Numbered from the stretch's first letter, positions 7,732 through 16,163 are shown. The stretch is DNA of 34,021 nt from Verrucomicrobiaceae bacterium (GCA_012719225.1 JAAYAT010000205.1:1-34021), one strand, 5' to 3'. Notes: a model not told the origin generated them from the letters alone. Numbers and translations are program-made.

Positions 7732-10422
7732 ATGAACCCACCCGCCCGACCGCTCCCCCGCTCCGTCTCTTTCGCGCCCCTCGCCGCGAGGATCCTCGCC
7801 GCAGCGATTTTCCCCGCGATGATCCTCCCCGCGACGGGACAGGAAAAAGCGCACCTCGAACTCGACTCGCCTTTCGCCTCTTTCGTCGAGGAGGGCACCC
7901 CCTATTTCACCCAGACCGTGGACGCCCGCGACTTCGGGGAAACGCCGCAACCCGACAACCTCAGCCCCCGAGGCATCGTCATCCCGGCGGGCCACGGCTA
8001 TTTCGCCTGCTTTGATCCCGACCTGCTGCGCTGGGCGCTCTTTTGGAAGGAAAACGAGGCGGGCGAATACCTCAGCATGGGCGGCATGAGCACCGGCAGC
8101 TACCGCCTTCCCAACCGCAAGGCACCCCCCGGGCAAAAGGGCCTCCCCCACCCCATCGGCACGCCGCTTCTCGCCCTGCCGCTACGCCCCGGCGTCTCAA
8201 CCGGGGAGACCCCCGCGCTCGAAGACGCCCGCGACCACGGCCACGCCGAACCGGGCGAACTCGGACTCGGTGCCATCGATCCCAAAAAAGGCCGCTTTTC
8301 CGGGCTGCGCCTCGTCGGGGATACCATCCAGATCGAATACACCGTCGGCGGCACCCTCGTCCGGGAACGCATTTCTTCGGAAAAAGGAAAGATCACCCGC
8401 ACTCTCGCGGTGGCGCCGCACCGTCACAAACTCCACCTGCGCATCGGCGCGGGCGACGCCGACTGGCTCAGCCTCGATCCCACCGACGAGACCACCACCT
8501 ATCGGATCGTCCTGACCGAAACCGGAGAATCGAGCCTCTCCGACGGCGGCGCGTTCGCCGACCTGCCCGCCCCGGCCCGCCGCTGGCCCGCAGCGGTGAA
8601 AACCGGTGCCCCCGTGCCGCCCGCCAAAGACGCCGCCTGGGTCTTCGACGACCTGCCCCTCCCCGTCCCCAATCCCTGGAAGCGCAACGTCCGCCTCGCC
8701 GATCTGGCCTTTTTCCCCGACGGCCGCGCCGTCCTCGTCACCTTCGACGGCGACATCTGGATCGCGAAAGGCCTCGACTCCGACGACGGAGCCGAGTGGA
8801 GCCGCTTCGCCGCGGGCCTGCACGAACCGCAGAACCTCGCCCTCCGCGACGGCGGGATTTTCGTCTTCGACCGCAACGGCATCGTCGCGCTCCACGACAC
8901 CGACGGCAACGGCGAGGCCGACTGGTATGAAAATGTCTCCAACATCTTCGCCCAATCCGCCGAGACCCGGCAGTACGCCAACGACTTCATCGCCCTGCCC
9001 GAAGGCGGATTTTTTGTCGCCCTCGGCGGTCAGATCGGCTCCACCATCGGCAAACTCAACGGCACCGTCATTCGCGTCGCCCCCGACGGCAATTCCTACG
9101 AAGTCATCGCCACCGGATTCCGCCAGCCCTACCTCGGCTACGATGAAAAAACCAAAATCCTCAGCGCCAGCGACCAGCAGGGCAACTGGAAACCCGCCAC
9201 TCCCATCTACCGCGTCGAGACGGGCCGCTACTTCGGATTCCAGCCCGAGAAGTTCAAAGGCGACGTCACTCATCCCGCCACGATCTCGCCCGCCGAGGTC
9301 TGGATCCCCCACTTCATCAACCAGTCGGGAGCCGGCCAGGTCTGGGTCCGCGACATCGGGGACAAGGGCACGCAAATGGGACCGCTCAACGACGCCCTCA
9401 TCCATATCGGCTACAACCGGCCCGAAATTTTCAAGGTCTACCTCGATGAAAAGGGCGAACAGGGCGCGGTCCTGCCCCTCCTCTCCGGCTTTCCCTCGGG
9501 TCTGCTCAACGGGCGGGTCAATCCCTCCGACGGTCTCCTCTACGTGACCGGATTCCAGATCTTCGGCAGCTCGGGCACCCGCATCAGCGGGGTCTACCGG
9601 GTCCGCCCCGGCGAAACCGAGGCCCACCTCCCCCGCGAAGTTCGGGCCGAAAAACGCGGCATCCTCCTCCGCTTCGACGAGCCCCTCTCCCCCGAACACG
9701 TCGCCGAGCTGGGCCGCTACTCCGCCGACCGCTGGAACTACCTACAGACCCACGCCTACGGATCGGGCAACTACAAGCTCGATGGGACGCCCGGACAGGA
9801 GGCCCTCCCCGTGCTCAGCGCCAAACTCTCTCAGGATGGCAAATCCCTCTTCCTCGGATTCGGCGACATGAAACCCTCGGATTCCCTCCGGCTCACCTAC
9901 CGCCTCCCCATCCCCGAAGCCACCCGGGTGGAAAACCTCTACCTCACCGTTCACTCGCTCCCCTCCTTTGATTTGTCGAAAATCGGCTTCGCCGACAACC
10001 AGGTCGATCTGACCCCGCGCACCGACCTCACCGGCGGTGCCGGAACCGTCGAACCGACCGCCGCACTCGGCAAGGAAGTCGCGGTCCGCTACGGCTGCGT
10101 CGCCTGTCACGCCACCGGCGATCCCGACATCCCCGGGCCGCCCGTCGCGGCGGCGGGAGAAGCCAATCTCGCGGTCGGCCCGTCCTGGATCGGACTCTGG
10201 GGCGCCAAACGCGTCTTTAGCGACGGTTCCGAAATCCGGAACATCGACGAAGTCTACCTGCGCGAATCCATCCTCGATCCCGCCCGCCGGGTCATGCAAG
10301 GCTACGAGATGGAACTCACCGGCGTGGGCATGCCCTCCTATCTCGGCGTGCTCCAAGACCACGAGATCGATTCCGTGGTGCTCTATATCAAAAGCCTGAA
10401 GAAGAAGTCGCCGAAGAAATAG
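7732..10422 (+). CDS. Secreted beta-propeller dehydrogenase-like protein with C-terminal cytochrome c domain (DUF6797-like)
   Basis: An 896-residue exported protein. Residues 1-37 form a signal peptide (hydrophobic ARILAAAIFPAMILP, cleavage near ATGQ). The N-terminal part (about 45-300) resembles the domain of unknown function often annotated DUF6797 in Verrucomicrobiota cytochromes; this name is from memory. A beta-propeller region follows (about 300-640, with FFPDGRAVLVTFDGDIW and LRDGGIFVFDRNGI), like soluble glucose/sorbosone dehydrogenases. The C-terminus holds a class I cytochrome c domain with C789-VACH and a likely distal Met867 in GVGMPSY. It would oxidise a sugar or alcohol and pass electrons to a periplasmic acceptor. 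It is convergent with a second haem dehydrogenase. The catalytic cofactor is not evident. Confidence 0.8.
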   Translation: MNPPARPLPRSVSFAPLAARILAAAIFPAMILPATGQEKAHLELDSPFASFVEEGTPYFTQTVDARDFGETPQPDNLSPRGIVIPAGHGYFACFDPDLLRWALFWKENEAGEYLSMGGMSTGSYRLPNRKAPPGQKGLPHPIGTPLLALPLRPGVSTGETPALEDARDHGHAEPGELGLGAIDPKKGRFSGLRLVGDTIQIEYTVGGTLVRERISSEKGKITRTLAVAPHRHKLHLRIGAGDADWLSLDPTDETTTYRIVLTETGESSLSDGGAFADLPAPARRWPAAVKTGAPVPPAKDAAWVFDDLPLPVPNPWKRNVRLADLAFFPDGRAVLVTFDGDIWIAKGLDSDDGAEWSRFAAGLHEPQNLALRDGGIFVFDRNGIVALHDTDGNGEADWYENVSNIFAQSAETRQYANDFIALPEGGFFVALGGQIGSTIGKLNGTVIRVAPDGNSYEVIATGFRQPYLGYDEKTKILSASDQQGNWKPATPIYRVETGRYFGFQPEKFKGDVTHPATISPAEVWIPHFINQSGAGQVWVRDIGDKGTQMGPLNDALIHIGYNRPEIFKVYLDEKGEQGAVLPLLSGFPSGLLNGRVNPSDGLLYVTGFQIFGSSGTRISGVYRVRPGETEAHLPREVRAEKRGILLRFDEPLSPEHVAELGRYSADRWNYLQTHAYGSGNYKLDGTPGQEALPVLSAKLSQDGKSLFLGFGDMKPSDSLRLTYRLPIPEATRVENLYLTVHSLPSFDLSKIGFADNQVDLTPRTDLTGGAGTVEPTAALGKEVAVRYGCVACHATGDPDIPGPPVAAAGEANLAVGPSWIGLWGAKRVFSDGSEIRNIDEVYLRESILDPARRVMQGYEMELTGVGMPSYLGVLQDHEIDSVVLYIKSLKKKSPKK

Positions 10423-10460
10423 TATCCTGTTTCCGCAATTCAACCCCTCAACCCCAGAAA

Positions 10461-10495
10461 AGCTAAACAGCAAAAAAGCTAACAGCTAAATAGCT
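10461..10495 (-). repeat. TAGCTGTT-type 3'-end repeat, copy 1
   Basis: Read on the minus strand, this element begins just after the TGA of the PVC dehydrogenase and reads AGCTATTTAGCTGTTAGC followed by TTTTTTGCTGTTTAGCT. Thirty of its first 34 bases match the element after the PPIase gene at 19983-20016. TAGC recurs at about a seven-base period. The AGCTA-TT-TAGCT hairpin and downstream T6 run could also make it a weak terminator between these convergent genes. Confidence 0.6.
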
Positions 10496-10501
10496 CCCCC
10501 C

Positions 10502-13500
10502 TCACTCCACCTGCACCGGATGCTGCAGATACGCGATCAAATCGATCACCTGCTCCTCTTCGAAGGCGAGGAGCAGTCCTTCGGGCATCATGGAGACGGG
10601 TGCGACCTCCCGTTTGGCGATCCCGCTTTTCTCCAACACGATCTCGCCGGTCAACTGTCGTAGGGTCAGGGTTCGGTCGTTTTCCTCACCGACCACTCCG
10701 GTGAGGACCCGTCCGTCGGCGAGAGTCAGGAGGCTCATGCGATAGTCCGCGCTTACGACCGCTCCGGGGTCGAGAATGTTTTCGAGCAAATAGCCGAGCT
10801 CGTTACGGTTCGATCCGGTGAGATCGGGACCGATGCTGCCGCCCGCGCCGTAGAGGACATGGCAGGCGCCGCAGATTCCGGCATAGAGCTGGCGACCGCT
10901 GCTGAGATTGGCGGCGGCGAGGCGTTCGGGCGTGAGTTTGGCGGTCCATTCCTCGATGAGCTTGCGTTTGTCCTCGCTGGACTCCCGCAACTCGCCCCAG
11001 ACGCGGGCGAGTGTGTCCCGCAGTTCTTTCTCCGGGAAAGCGTTGATCTGACGGGCGTGGAAGGCCGAGAGATCCGACTTCGGAATAGCTCCCGCCTCGA
11101 TTTCCCCGAGCAGGGCCGCCGCCCAAGCCGGACGCGAGACCAACACCTCCAGAAGCGCGGGCCGCGCCGATTCGCCGAATTTCCGGTAGCGTTTCGCGAG
11201 GGTGACGCCGAGGGCGGGGTCTTCGAAAAGAGCGAGTCCTTTCACCGCCTCGACCTGGAGATGGCGGTCGCCAAGAAAGTCCTCACACAATTTCCGGAGA
11301 TCGTCGGGTCGATTGGCGATGAGCGTCTCGAGGGCGGATTTCCGCATCGCGAGGTCGGCGTTTTCGTTCCGAACGAGCGCCTTGATCTCATCAAGGGCGC
11401 GCCCGTCGCCGAAGAGCACGTTGAGCTCGCGGACCAGCCCGGCGAGTGACTCGTCCGTCTCCGCCCCTCCTGCGAGCGCGGCGACGAGATCGTCCCAGCT
11501 CTCCGGTTTGGGCGCTTTGCGCCAACCTTGCAGGCCCTCGCTGACCCCGGTGAGCAGGGCCAACCGCTCCGCGCTTTCCCGTTTTTTGGTCATCGTCAGG
11601 AGCGCATCCAGACCGGCGGGATCTTTCTCGATCCGGCTGGTCAGGCTGCGGGCGATCCAGCGGAGGGTCTCCGGCCAGGAGCAGGTCTCCGCGATGCGCA
11701 CCAGTGCGAGGGGATCGGACTCCGCCAGCGGGCTGATTCCGAACCAGATGAGGTGCGGCAGGTTGTGGTCATGGGCGTCTTCGTCACGGGCCGCCAGGGC
11801 TTCCCCGAGAGCGGTGCGCTGGGCGAAAGGGAGACGCTGCAGGGTGGAGGCGAGAGCGAGCCGCACCGGCGCGGAATCATCCCGGCGCGCCATCGCCACG
11901 AATCGGGAAAAAAGATCGCCGGCGAGCGGAGCGGGCATCCGGTGCGGCATCGGCCCGGTGAGGACGTCGATGGGTTGTCTTTCTGTAAGGAAGCGAATCG
12001 CCCAGATCCGCACCCGCTCCTCCCCGTCGTCGAGGAGGGAGCTCCAGTCGAATTTCTCCCCCATGGCGTGCAAATGCCACATCGCCCGGAGGCGCGGCAC
12101 CACTTCCTCCTCCTCCCGCAGCATCGCGGAGAACAGCGACGACGCCTCGGGGAAGGTCCCTCCCCCGGCGAGATGGCGACGGATCCGCCGGTCCAGCCAG
12201 GGGTCCGGCTCCCGCATCGCCGCCGTCACCAGCGACGCGGTGAGGACCCCGTCCGCCGGCATGAGGTTCGCCTTTTTTCCCTCGCCATATTGGATGCGGT
12301 AGAGGCGTCCGCTGCTGCGATGGACCCCGGTGTGCTCGTGGCATTCTCCGGTGTCACTCCAGTCCAGCAGATACACCGCACCGTCCGCTCCGGCACGGAT
12401 GTCGATGCCGCGGAACCAAGGATCTTCGGTCCGAAAAATGTCGGGCTCGTGGCGGCCGAGATAACCGCTCCCCTCGCGGTCGAGTCGCTCCACGTTGGTG
12501 CGGAAGCCGTGCATGTTGAGAGTGAAAAGACGGTCGTGGAAACGCTCCGGCCAATCTCGCCCCTGGTAGATCATCATTCCGACATGAGCGTGGCCGCCGC
12601 CATAGGCATCCGCCGCGCCGTCGCGGGATTCGCTCCATTTTCCCGAGGTGTCGAAATGCCAGTGATCGGCGTGCATGTCGAGCCGCTCGTAGAAATAGGG
12701 ATTGGGATCCGCGCCCGACCGTTCCTTGAAATGCGCCCCCGGGATGCCGTGCCAGAGATGTCCGTTGACCGTGTTGATGAAAAACAGCTCGCCGTGACGA
12801 TCCCAATCGTGGCCCCAGGGGTTGGTGGTTCCGTGAGTGACCATTTCGAAGACCTTCCACTCTGGATGAAAACGCCAGATCCCGCCTTTCGTGGGAATGC
12901 GATCCGACTCCGGCGTGCCCGGAGCACCGACGAGACCGGGACAGGCATGCCCGACCCTGCCATAGAGCCAGCCGTCCGGCCCCCAGCGGAGTCCATTGGC
13001 GAAATTGTGGTAGTTCGCCTCCGCCACGGTGAAGCCATCGAGCACCACGACCGGCTCGCCGTCGGGCACGTCGTCGCCATCCGCATCGGGGACGAAGAGC
13101 AACCGCGGCGGACACATCAGCCAGACCCCGCCGTGCCCCAACTCGACACTGGTCAGCATGTTCACCTTGTCGGTGAAGACGGTGCGCCTGTCCGCCACCC
13201 CGTCGCCGTCGGTGTCTTCCAGAATGAGGACCCGGTCCCGCATCGTGAGGTCGAAACGTGTCGCCCGCTCGGCGTAGGTGTAGTTCTCGGCCACCCAGAG
13301 GCGGCCGCGCCCGTCCCAAGTCATCGCGATGGGATTGCGCAGATCGGGTTCGGAGGCGAAGAGGGTCGCGGAGAATCCCTCGGGCAGGTCGAACATTTTC
13401 AAAGCCTCTGCCGCTGGCGGAGGCTGCGCGTTTGGGTCCGGCTCGCTGTTCCGGATCTCGGGGAACTCCTCCGCCCCGAGGGAACCGAACCAGAGGACCA

Positions 13501-13570
13501 GGAAAAGGACGTGGATCTTTGTGGGGATGCCAGTCCGTTGGCACGGTAGCGGGGAATGCATTTTCTCCAT
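10502..13570 (-). CDS. PVC-type membrane-bound dehydrogenase with HEAT-like repeats and C-terminal haem CxxCH domain
   Basis: A 1022-residue exported protein. The N-terminus carries a signal sequence (IHVLFLVLWFGSLGAEE). Residues about 55-430 form the membrane-bound-dehydrogenase propeller of planctomycetes and Verrucomicrobiota (FDLPEGFSATLFASEPDLRN, WDGRGRLWVAENYTYAER, LEDTDGDGVADRRTVF). A helical, HEAT-like region follows to about 870. The C-terminal haem-binding domain has C900-GACH, GPDLTGSNRNELGYLLENIL and a likely axial Met at 994/995 (VSMMPEGLL). Such proteins are predicted to oxidise sugars or related alcohols in the periplasm. It ends opposite the convergent cytochrome protein, and its upstream neighbour in the same direction ends 17 nt before it, so the two may be cotranscribed. 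The true start may be Met4, since GGAG sits just ahead of it. Confidence 0.9.
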   Translation of the reverse strand: MEKMHSPLPCQRTGIPTKIHVLFLVLWFGSLGAEEFPEIRNSEPDPNAQPPPAAEALKMFDLPEGFSATLFASEPDLRNPIAMTWDGRGRLWVAENYTYAERATRFDLTMRDRVLILEDTDGDGVADRRTVFTDKVNMLTSVELGHGGVWLMCPPRLLFVPDADGDDVPDGEPVVVLDGFTVAEANYHNFANGLRWGPDGWLYGRVGHACPGLVGAPGTPESDRIPTKGGIWRFHPEWKVFEMVTHGTTNPWGHDWDRHGELFFINTVNGHLWHGIPGAHFKERSGADPNPYFYERLDMHADHWHFDTSGKWSESRDGAADAYGGGHAHVGMMIYQGRDWPERFHDRLFTLNMHGFRTNVERLDREGSGYLGRHEPDIFRTEDPWFRGIDIRAGADGAVYLLDWSDTGECHEHTGVHRSSGRLYRIQYGEGKKANLMPADGVLTASLVTAAMREPDPWLDRRIRRHLAGGGTFPEASSLFSAMLREEEEVVPRLRAMWHLHAMGEKFDWSSLLDDGEERVRIWAIRFLTERQPIDVLTGPMPHRMPAPLAGDLFSRFVAMARRDDSAPVRLALASTLQRLPFAQRTALGEALAARDEDAHDHNLPHLIWFGISPLAESDPLALVRIAETCSWPETLRWIARSLTSRIEKDPAGLDALLTMTKKRESAERLALLTGVSEGLQGWRKAPKPESWDDLVAALAGGAETDESLAGLVRELNVLFGDGRALDEIKALVRNENADLAMRKSALETLIANRPDDLRKLCEDFLGDRHLQVEAVKGLALFEDPALGVTLAKRYRKFGESARPALLEVLVSRPAWAAALLGEIEAGAIPKSDLSAFHARQINAFPEKELRDTLARVWGELRESSEDKRKLIEEWTAKLTPERLAAANLSSGRQLYAGICGACHVLYGAGGSIGPDLTGSNRNELGYLLENILDPGAVVSADYRMSLLTLADGRVLTGVVGEENDRTLTLRQLTGEIVLEKSGIAKREVAPVSMMPEGLLLAFEEEQVIDLIAYLQHPVQVE

Positions 13571-13587
13571 AGGCGAAGGCTAAGCTG

Positions 13588-14349
13588 CTAAGGTTTCGCG
13601 ACGTAATCGAAGCTCTCGACATCGATCACGAGCGCTTTGGTCCCGCCGCCGCGACCGAGTTCGACGAACCTGCCACTCACCTTCGCTGCGTAAAAGGCAC
13701 CGAGCTGGCGGAGGTGGCGGAAATGGACCTCGCAGCGGATGCCGGTCTGCTCATCGAGCGGCACGGTGAAGGCGAGGAAGATGGGAAAGGCGGTCGACTT
13801 GTCGCCGAAGATGGTGATCGAATCTCCTTTCGTGAGGACATCCTCGGCGTCGAGCCGCAGAGCGTTGTCGTAGCCGATCGCCTCGGTCTTTCTCGCCTTG
13901 TCGAAAAAATCGACGACCTGGCCGCGGGTCATGTAGACGTAGTCGCCGATGCGTCTTTTCAGCGTCTCGATCTTCGCCTCGACCTCGCGCAGCCTCGCCT
14001 CTTGCCCCGCCTTGAGGAGCGGACCCTGGCGCGGTTTGATCTGGAGATCCTGACTCAGACGTATCGTCTCGATCCGCCCGTCGGCACCGTAGCGGGCGTC
14101 GAGGTGGTCGATGTAAAGGAGGCGAGCGTTTTCCTGCACCTCGACGCGATACTGCCACGAGTAGTCCTTGAGCAGCTCGCGGTTTTTGTGGAGCACCTCC
14201 GAATAGATCAGAGCCCACTGCGCCGGGTCCTTGCTGGTCGAGATGGGTGCCTGCGCCGCCGCCTCGCGGCTGCCGGAGGCCAGGAGGACGAAGATCGCCA
14301 GACCCGAGAGGGTCGACCGGGAGAGCCAGGAGGGTTGGGTCGGATGCAT
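13588..14349 (-). CDS. Exported protein of unknown function
   Basis: I do not recognise a named family. The ORF track starts at 14601, but the extra 84 residues are low-quality and arginine-rich. The ATG at 14349 gives a 253-residue protein with a good signal peptide (LSGLAIFVLLASGSREAAAQA, cleavage before PIS). The mature part begins with a helix (ALIYSEVLHKNRELLKDY) followed by alternating strands (WQYRVEVQENARLLYIDHLDARYGADG), which could be a LolA-like open barrel; that is a guess from pattern only. A helical stretch with charged heptads lies near the middle (LREVEAKIETLKRRIGDYVYM), then a second strand-rich part. It is probably cotranscribed with the downstream PVC dehydrogenase (17 nt gap) and is divergent from the lactonase gene. 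Confidence 0.65.
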   Translation of the reverse strand: MHPTQPSWLSRSTLSGLAIFVLLASGSREAAAQAPISTSKDPAQWALIYSEVLHKNRELLKDYSWQYRVEVQENARLLYIDHLDARYGADGRIETIRLSQDLQIKPRQGPLLKAGQEARLREVEAKIETLKRRIGDYVYMTRGQVVDFFDKARKTEAIGYDNALRLDAEDVLTKGDSITIFGDKSTAFPIFLAFTVPLDEQTGIRCEVHFRHLRQLGAFYAAKVSGRFVELGRGGGTKALVIDVESFDYVAKP

Positions 14350-14364
14350 GGGGCATTGTGCCCC
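14350..14364 (-). promoter_or_regulatory. Hairpin abutting a start codon
   Basis: On the minus strand GGGGCA-CAA-TGCCCC ends exactly one base before the ATG at 14349. No Shine-Dalgarno is visible there, so the hairpin could hold the initiation region. It may also be chance in GC-rich DNA, or argue for an upstream start. Confidence 0.3.
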
Positions 14365-14479
14365 GGGGACGGGGCGCTGGCGAGTCCTTTCCTCTCGCAA
14401 ACACGTCTGCGGGGACCGACTCCTAAAGCAGCGCATTCCCGCCGCCTGCGCCGTCCCGATTCCGTGCCATTGTTCCCCC

Positions 14480-15610
14480 ATGACTCCATCCTCCCTTTTT
14501 GTCCGGCTCCTCGCCCTCGTCTTTCTCGCCCTGTCACCCGTCGCCTCGGCCGAGACCCGATCCGTGTATTTCGGCACCGGCGGACCGGGAGCGGAGGGCA
14601 TCTACCGCGCCACTTTCGACACCGAGACCGGCAAGCTCACCGCCGCCACCCTCGCCCACAAGATCGACCGCCCCGGCTTCCTCGCGCTGCATCCCGACGG
14701 CACCAAACTCTACGCGGTCGCCACCCAGGAAAAGACGGGCGGGGTCGCCGCCTACCGTATCGCCGACGACGGCTCGCTGGCGTTTTTCCACTTCGAACCC
14801 ACCGGTGACGGCGGCGCGGCGCATCTCGCGGTGCATCCTTCCGGAAAATTTCTCCTCACCGCGCAATACGGCGGCGGATCGGTCTCCCTGCTGCCGCTCG
14901 ACGGCGAGGGCACACCCGGCCCCGCCACGGTGACAGAGCACGAGGGCGGTTCGGGCGTCGTCGCGGGTCGGCAGGACTCGCCCCATCCGCACTGGTGCGG
15001 CTATTCGCCGGATGGGAAATACGCCTTCGTCCCCGATCTGGGTCTCGATGGGATCGTCATCTACGCCGTCGATCCGGACCAGGCAGCCATCACGAAACAC
15101 GGCTTCGCCGCGTCGGTTCCGGGAGGCGGCCCCCGTCACATGCGTTTCTCGAAGGATGGGAAATTCATCTATCTGCTCAACGAACTGAGCCTCTCGACCA
15201 GCGTCTTCTCCTGGGACGCCGCGAAGGGCGAGGCGACCCTCGTTTCCACCACTCCCACCCTCAGCGAAGAAACCAAGGCCGGAGAAACCCACAACTCCGC
15301 CGCCGAGATCCTCGTCCATCCCGAGGGGCCGTTTGTCTACTCCTCCAACCGCGGGCATGACACTGTCACCGTCTACCGCACCGCCGATGGCGGGGCCGCC
15401 CTCGAGGTCATCCAAGTCCAGCCGATCCGCGGCGCCTTTCCCCGCAACATCAACCTCGATCCCACCGGCAAATGGCTCCTCGCCGCCGGAGCCGACTCCC
15501 ACACCATCGCCGTCCATGCCGTGGATCCCGACACCGGTCGGCTGACCTACCAGCGCGGCGCCATCATCCACGTCCCCGCGCCGATCTGCATCCTCTTTGG
15601 GGAAGGATGA
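14480..15610 (+). CDS. Exported lactonase, 7-bladed beta-propeller (6-phosphogluconolactonase-like)
   Basis: A 376-residue protein. The start at 14480 gives a clear signal peptide (MTPSSLFVRLLALVFLALSPVASAE); the longer ORF from 14231 adds a non-signal extension that overlaps the divergent gene. Propeller repeats of the YbhE/Pgl family are obvious: GIYRATFDTETGKLTAATLA, RPGFLALHPDGTKLYAV, HPHWCGYSPDGKYAFVPDLG, GGGPRHMRFSKDGKFIYLLNEL, GAFPRNINLDPTGKWLLAAG. The cytoplasmic family member hydrolyses 6-phosphogluconolactone, but an exported version is more likely to act on unphosphorylated sugar lactones made by secreted dehydrogenases such as the two nearby. Its stop codon falls inside the inverted-repeat end that begins the 15601-16109 repeat region. 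Confidence 0.9.
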   Translation: MTPSSLFVRLLALVFLALSPVASAETRSVYFGTGGPGAEGIYRATFDTETGKLTAATLAHKIDRPGFLALHPDGTKLYAVATQEKTGGVAAYRIADDGSLAFFHFEPTGDGGAAHLAVHPSGKFLLTAQYGGGSVSLLPLDGEGTPGPATVTEHEGGSGVVAGRQDSPHPHWCGYSPDGKYAFVPDLGLDGIVIYAVDPDQAAITKHGFAASVPGGGPRHMRFSKDGKFIYLLNELSLSTSVFSWDAAKGEATLVSTTPTLSEETKAGETHNSAAEILVHPEGPFVYSSNRGHDTVTVYRTADGGAALEVIQVQPIRGAFPRNINLDPTGKWLLAAGADSHTIAVHAVDPDTGRLTYQRGAIIHVPAPICILFGEG

Positions 15611-15660
15611 ATTATGAAGTATGAATTAGGAAGGGCTTTGGCGGCAGCTCTTGGGGGAGA

Positions 15661-15753
15661 GGGAGACGATTTGGGAAAAGAGCGCGAAAGGCGTTTGACG
15701 AAATGATAGGGCGAACCGTCGCCACGGGAAGATTGGCATCTTCCTCCACGCCT
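15661..15753 (+). repeat. 92-bp direct repeat, copy A
   Basis: Begins GGGAGACGATTTGGGAAAAG and ends CTTCCTCCACGCCT; the second copy is at 15958-16049 with only scattered changes. It contains GGAAGAT-TGGC-ATCTTCC at 15727-15744, a 7-bp stem also kept in copy B. Confidence 0.8.
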
Positions 15754-15859
15754 CAATCCCCCCCCTCCTCATCATTCATAATTCGTCCCTCCACACCTCT
15801 CTCACGGATCGCGGCGCAGGGCATTGATCAACTCATTGATCTTCTAGATAGAGTCTCAT

Positions 15860-15937
15860 TTCCGAAAATTCGGAGTCCGTATCTCACTCGTGGAATGGTC
15901 GTTCCGAAAATTCGGAGTCCGCGTCGGAACGTTCCGA
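15860..15937. repeat. TTCCGAA palindrome cluster
   Basis: The 20-mer TTCCGAAAATTCGGAGTCCG occurs at 15860-15879 and again at 15902-15921, each with a TCCGAA-AA-TTCGGA core. A 14-bp perfect palindrome TCGGAACGTTCCGA follows at 15924-15937. The half-site GTTCCGA recurs in an inverted repeat at 31681-31702. Confidence 0.7.
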
Positions 15938-15957
15938 AGAGCACTCCCGGAGGGGAA

Positions 15958-16049
15958 GGGAGACGATTTGGGAAAAGAGCGCGAAAGGCGTTTGGCGGAA
16001 GATAGGGCGAGCCGCCCCCACGGGAAGATTAGCATCTTCCTCCACGCCT
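15958..16049 (+). repeat. 92-bp direct repeat, copy B
   Basis: Second copy of the unit at 15661-15753, 297 bp downstream. The internal hairpin is GGAAGAT-TAGC-ATCTTCC at 16023-16040: the stem is unchanged and the loop differs by one base, suggesting the stem is kept. Confidence 0.8.
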
Positions 16050-16163
16050 TCTCCCTCAATCCCTGGACACCTCAATCCCTCCTCCTCATAATTCATAATT
16101 CATCCTTCCAGCCGCCGCTATCACGGCATTGCCACGCCGTCCCCGACACGTCACGATGCGCGG

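Larger units (their letters stand above)
15601..16109. repeat. Composite repeat region with 23-bp inverted ends
   Basis: This covers nearly all of the 553-bp gap after the lactonase gene. The left end 15601-15623 (GGAAGGATGAATTATGAAGT...) matches the reverse complement of 16087-16109 at 22 of 23 bases. A third, more diverged copy (19 of 23) lies inverted at 15770-15792. The ends are built from the heptamer ATGAATT. Inside are a 92-bp direct duplication and a block of TTCCGAA palindromes. No transposase or credible gene is present; the ORFs here are repeat translations. It resembles a MITE or a cluster of REP/STRR-like repeats. Confidence 0.7.

Noticed and set aside
14231-14479. Upstream extension of the lactonase ORF
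   Set aside because: It overlaps the divergent exported gene and lacks a signal peptide, whereas ATG 14480 gives a textbook one.
15661-16049. CRISPR array
   Set aside because: There are only two 92-bp copies with a long non-unique interval and no cas genes.
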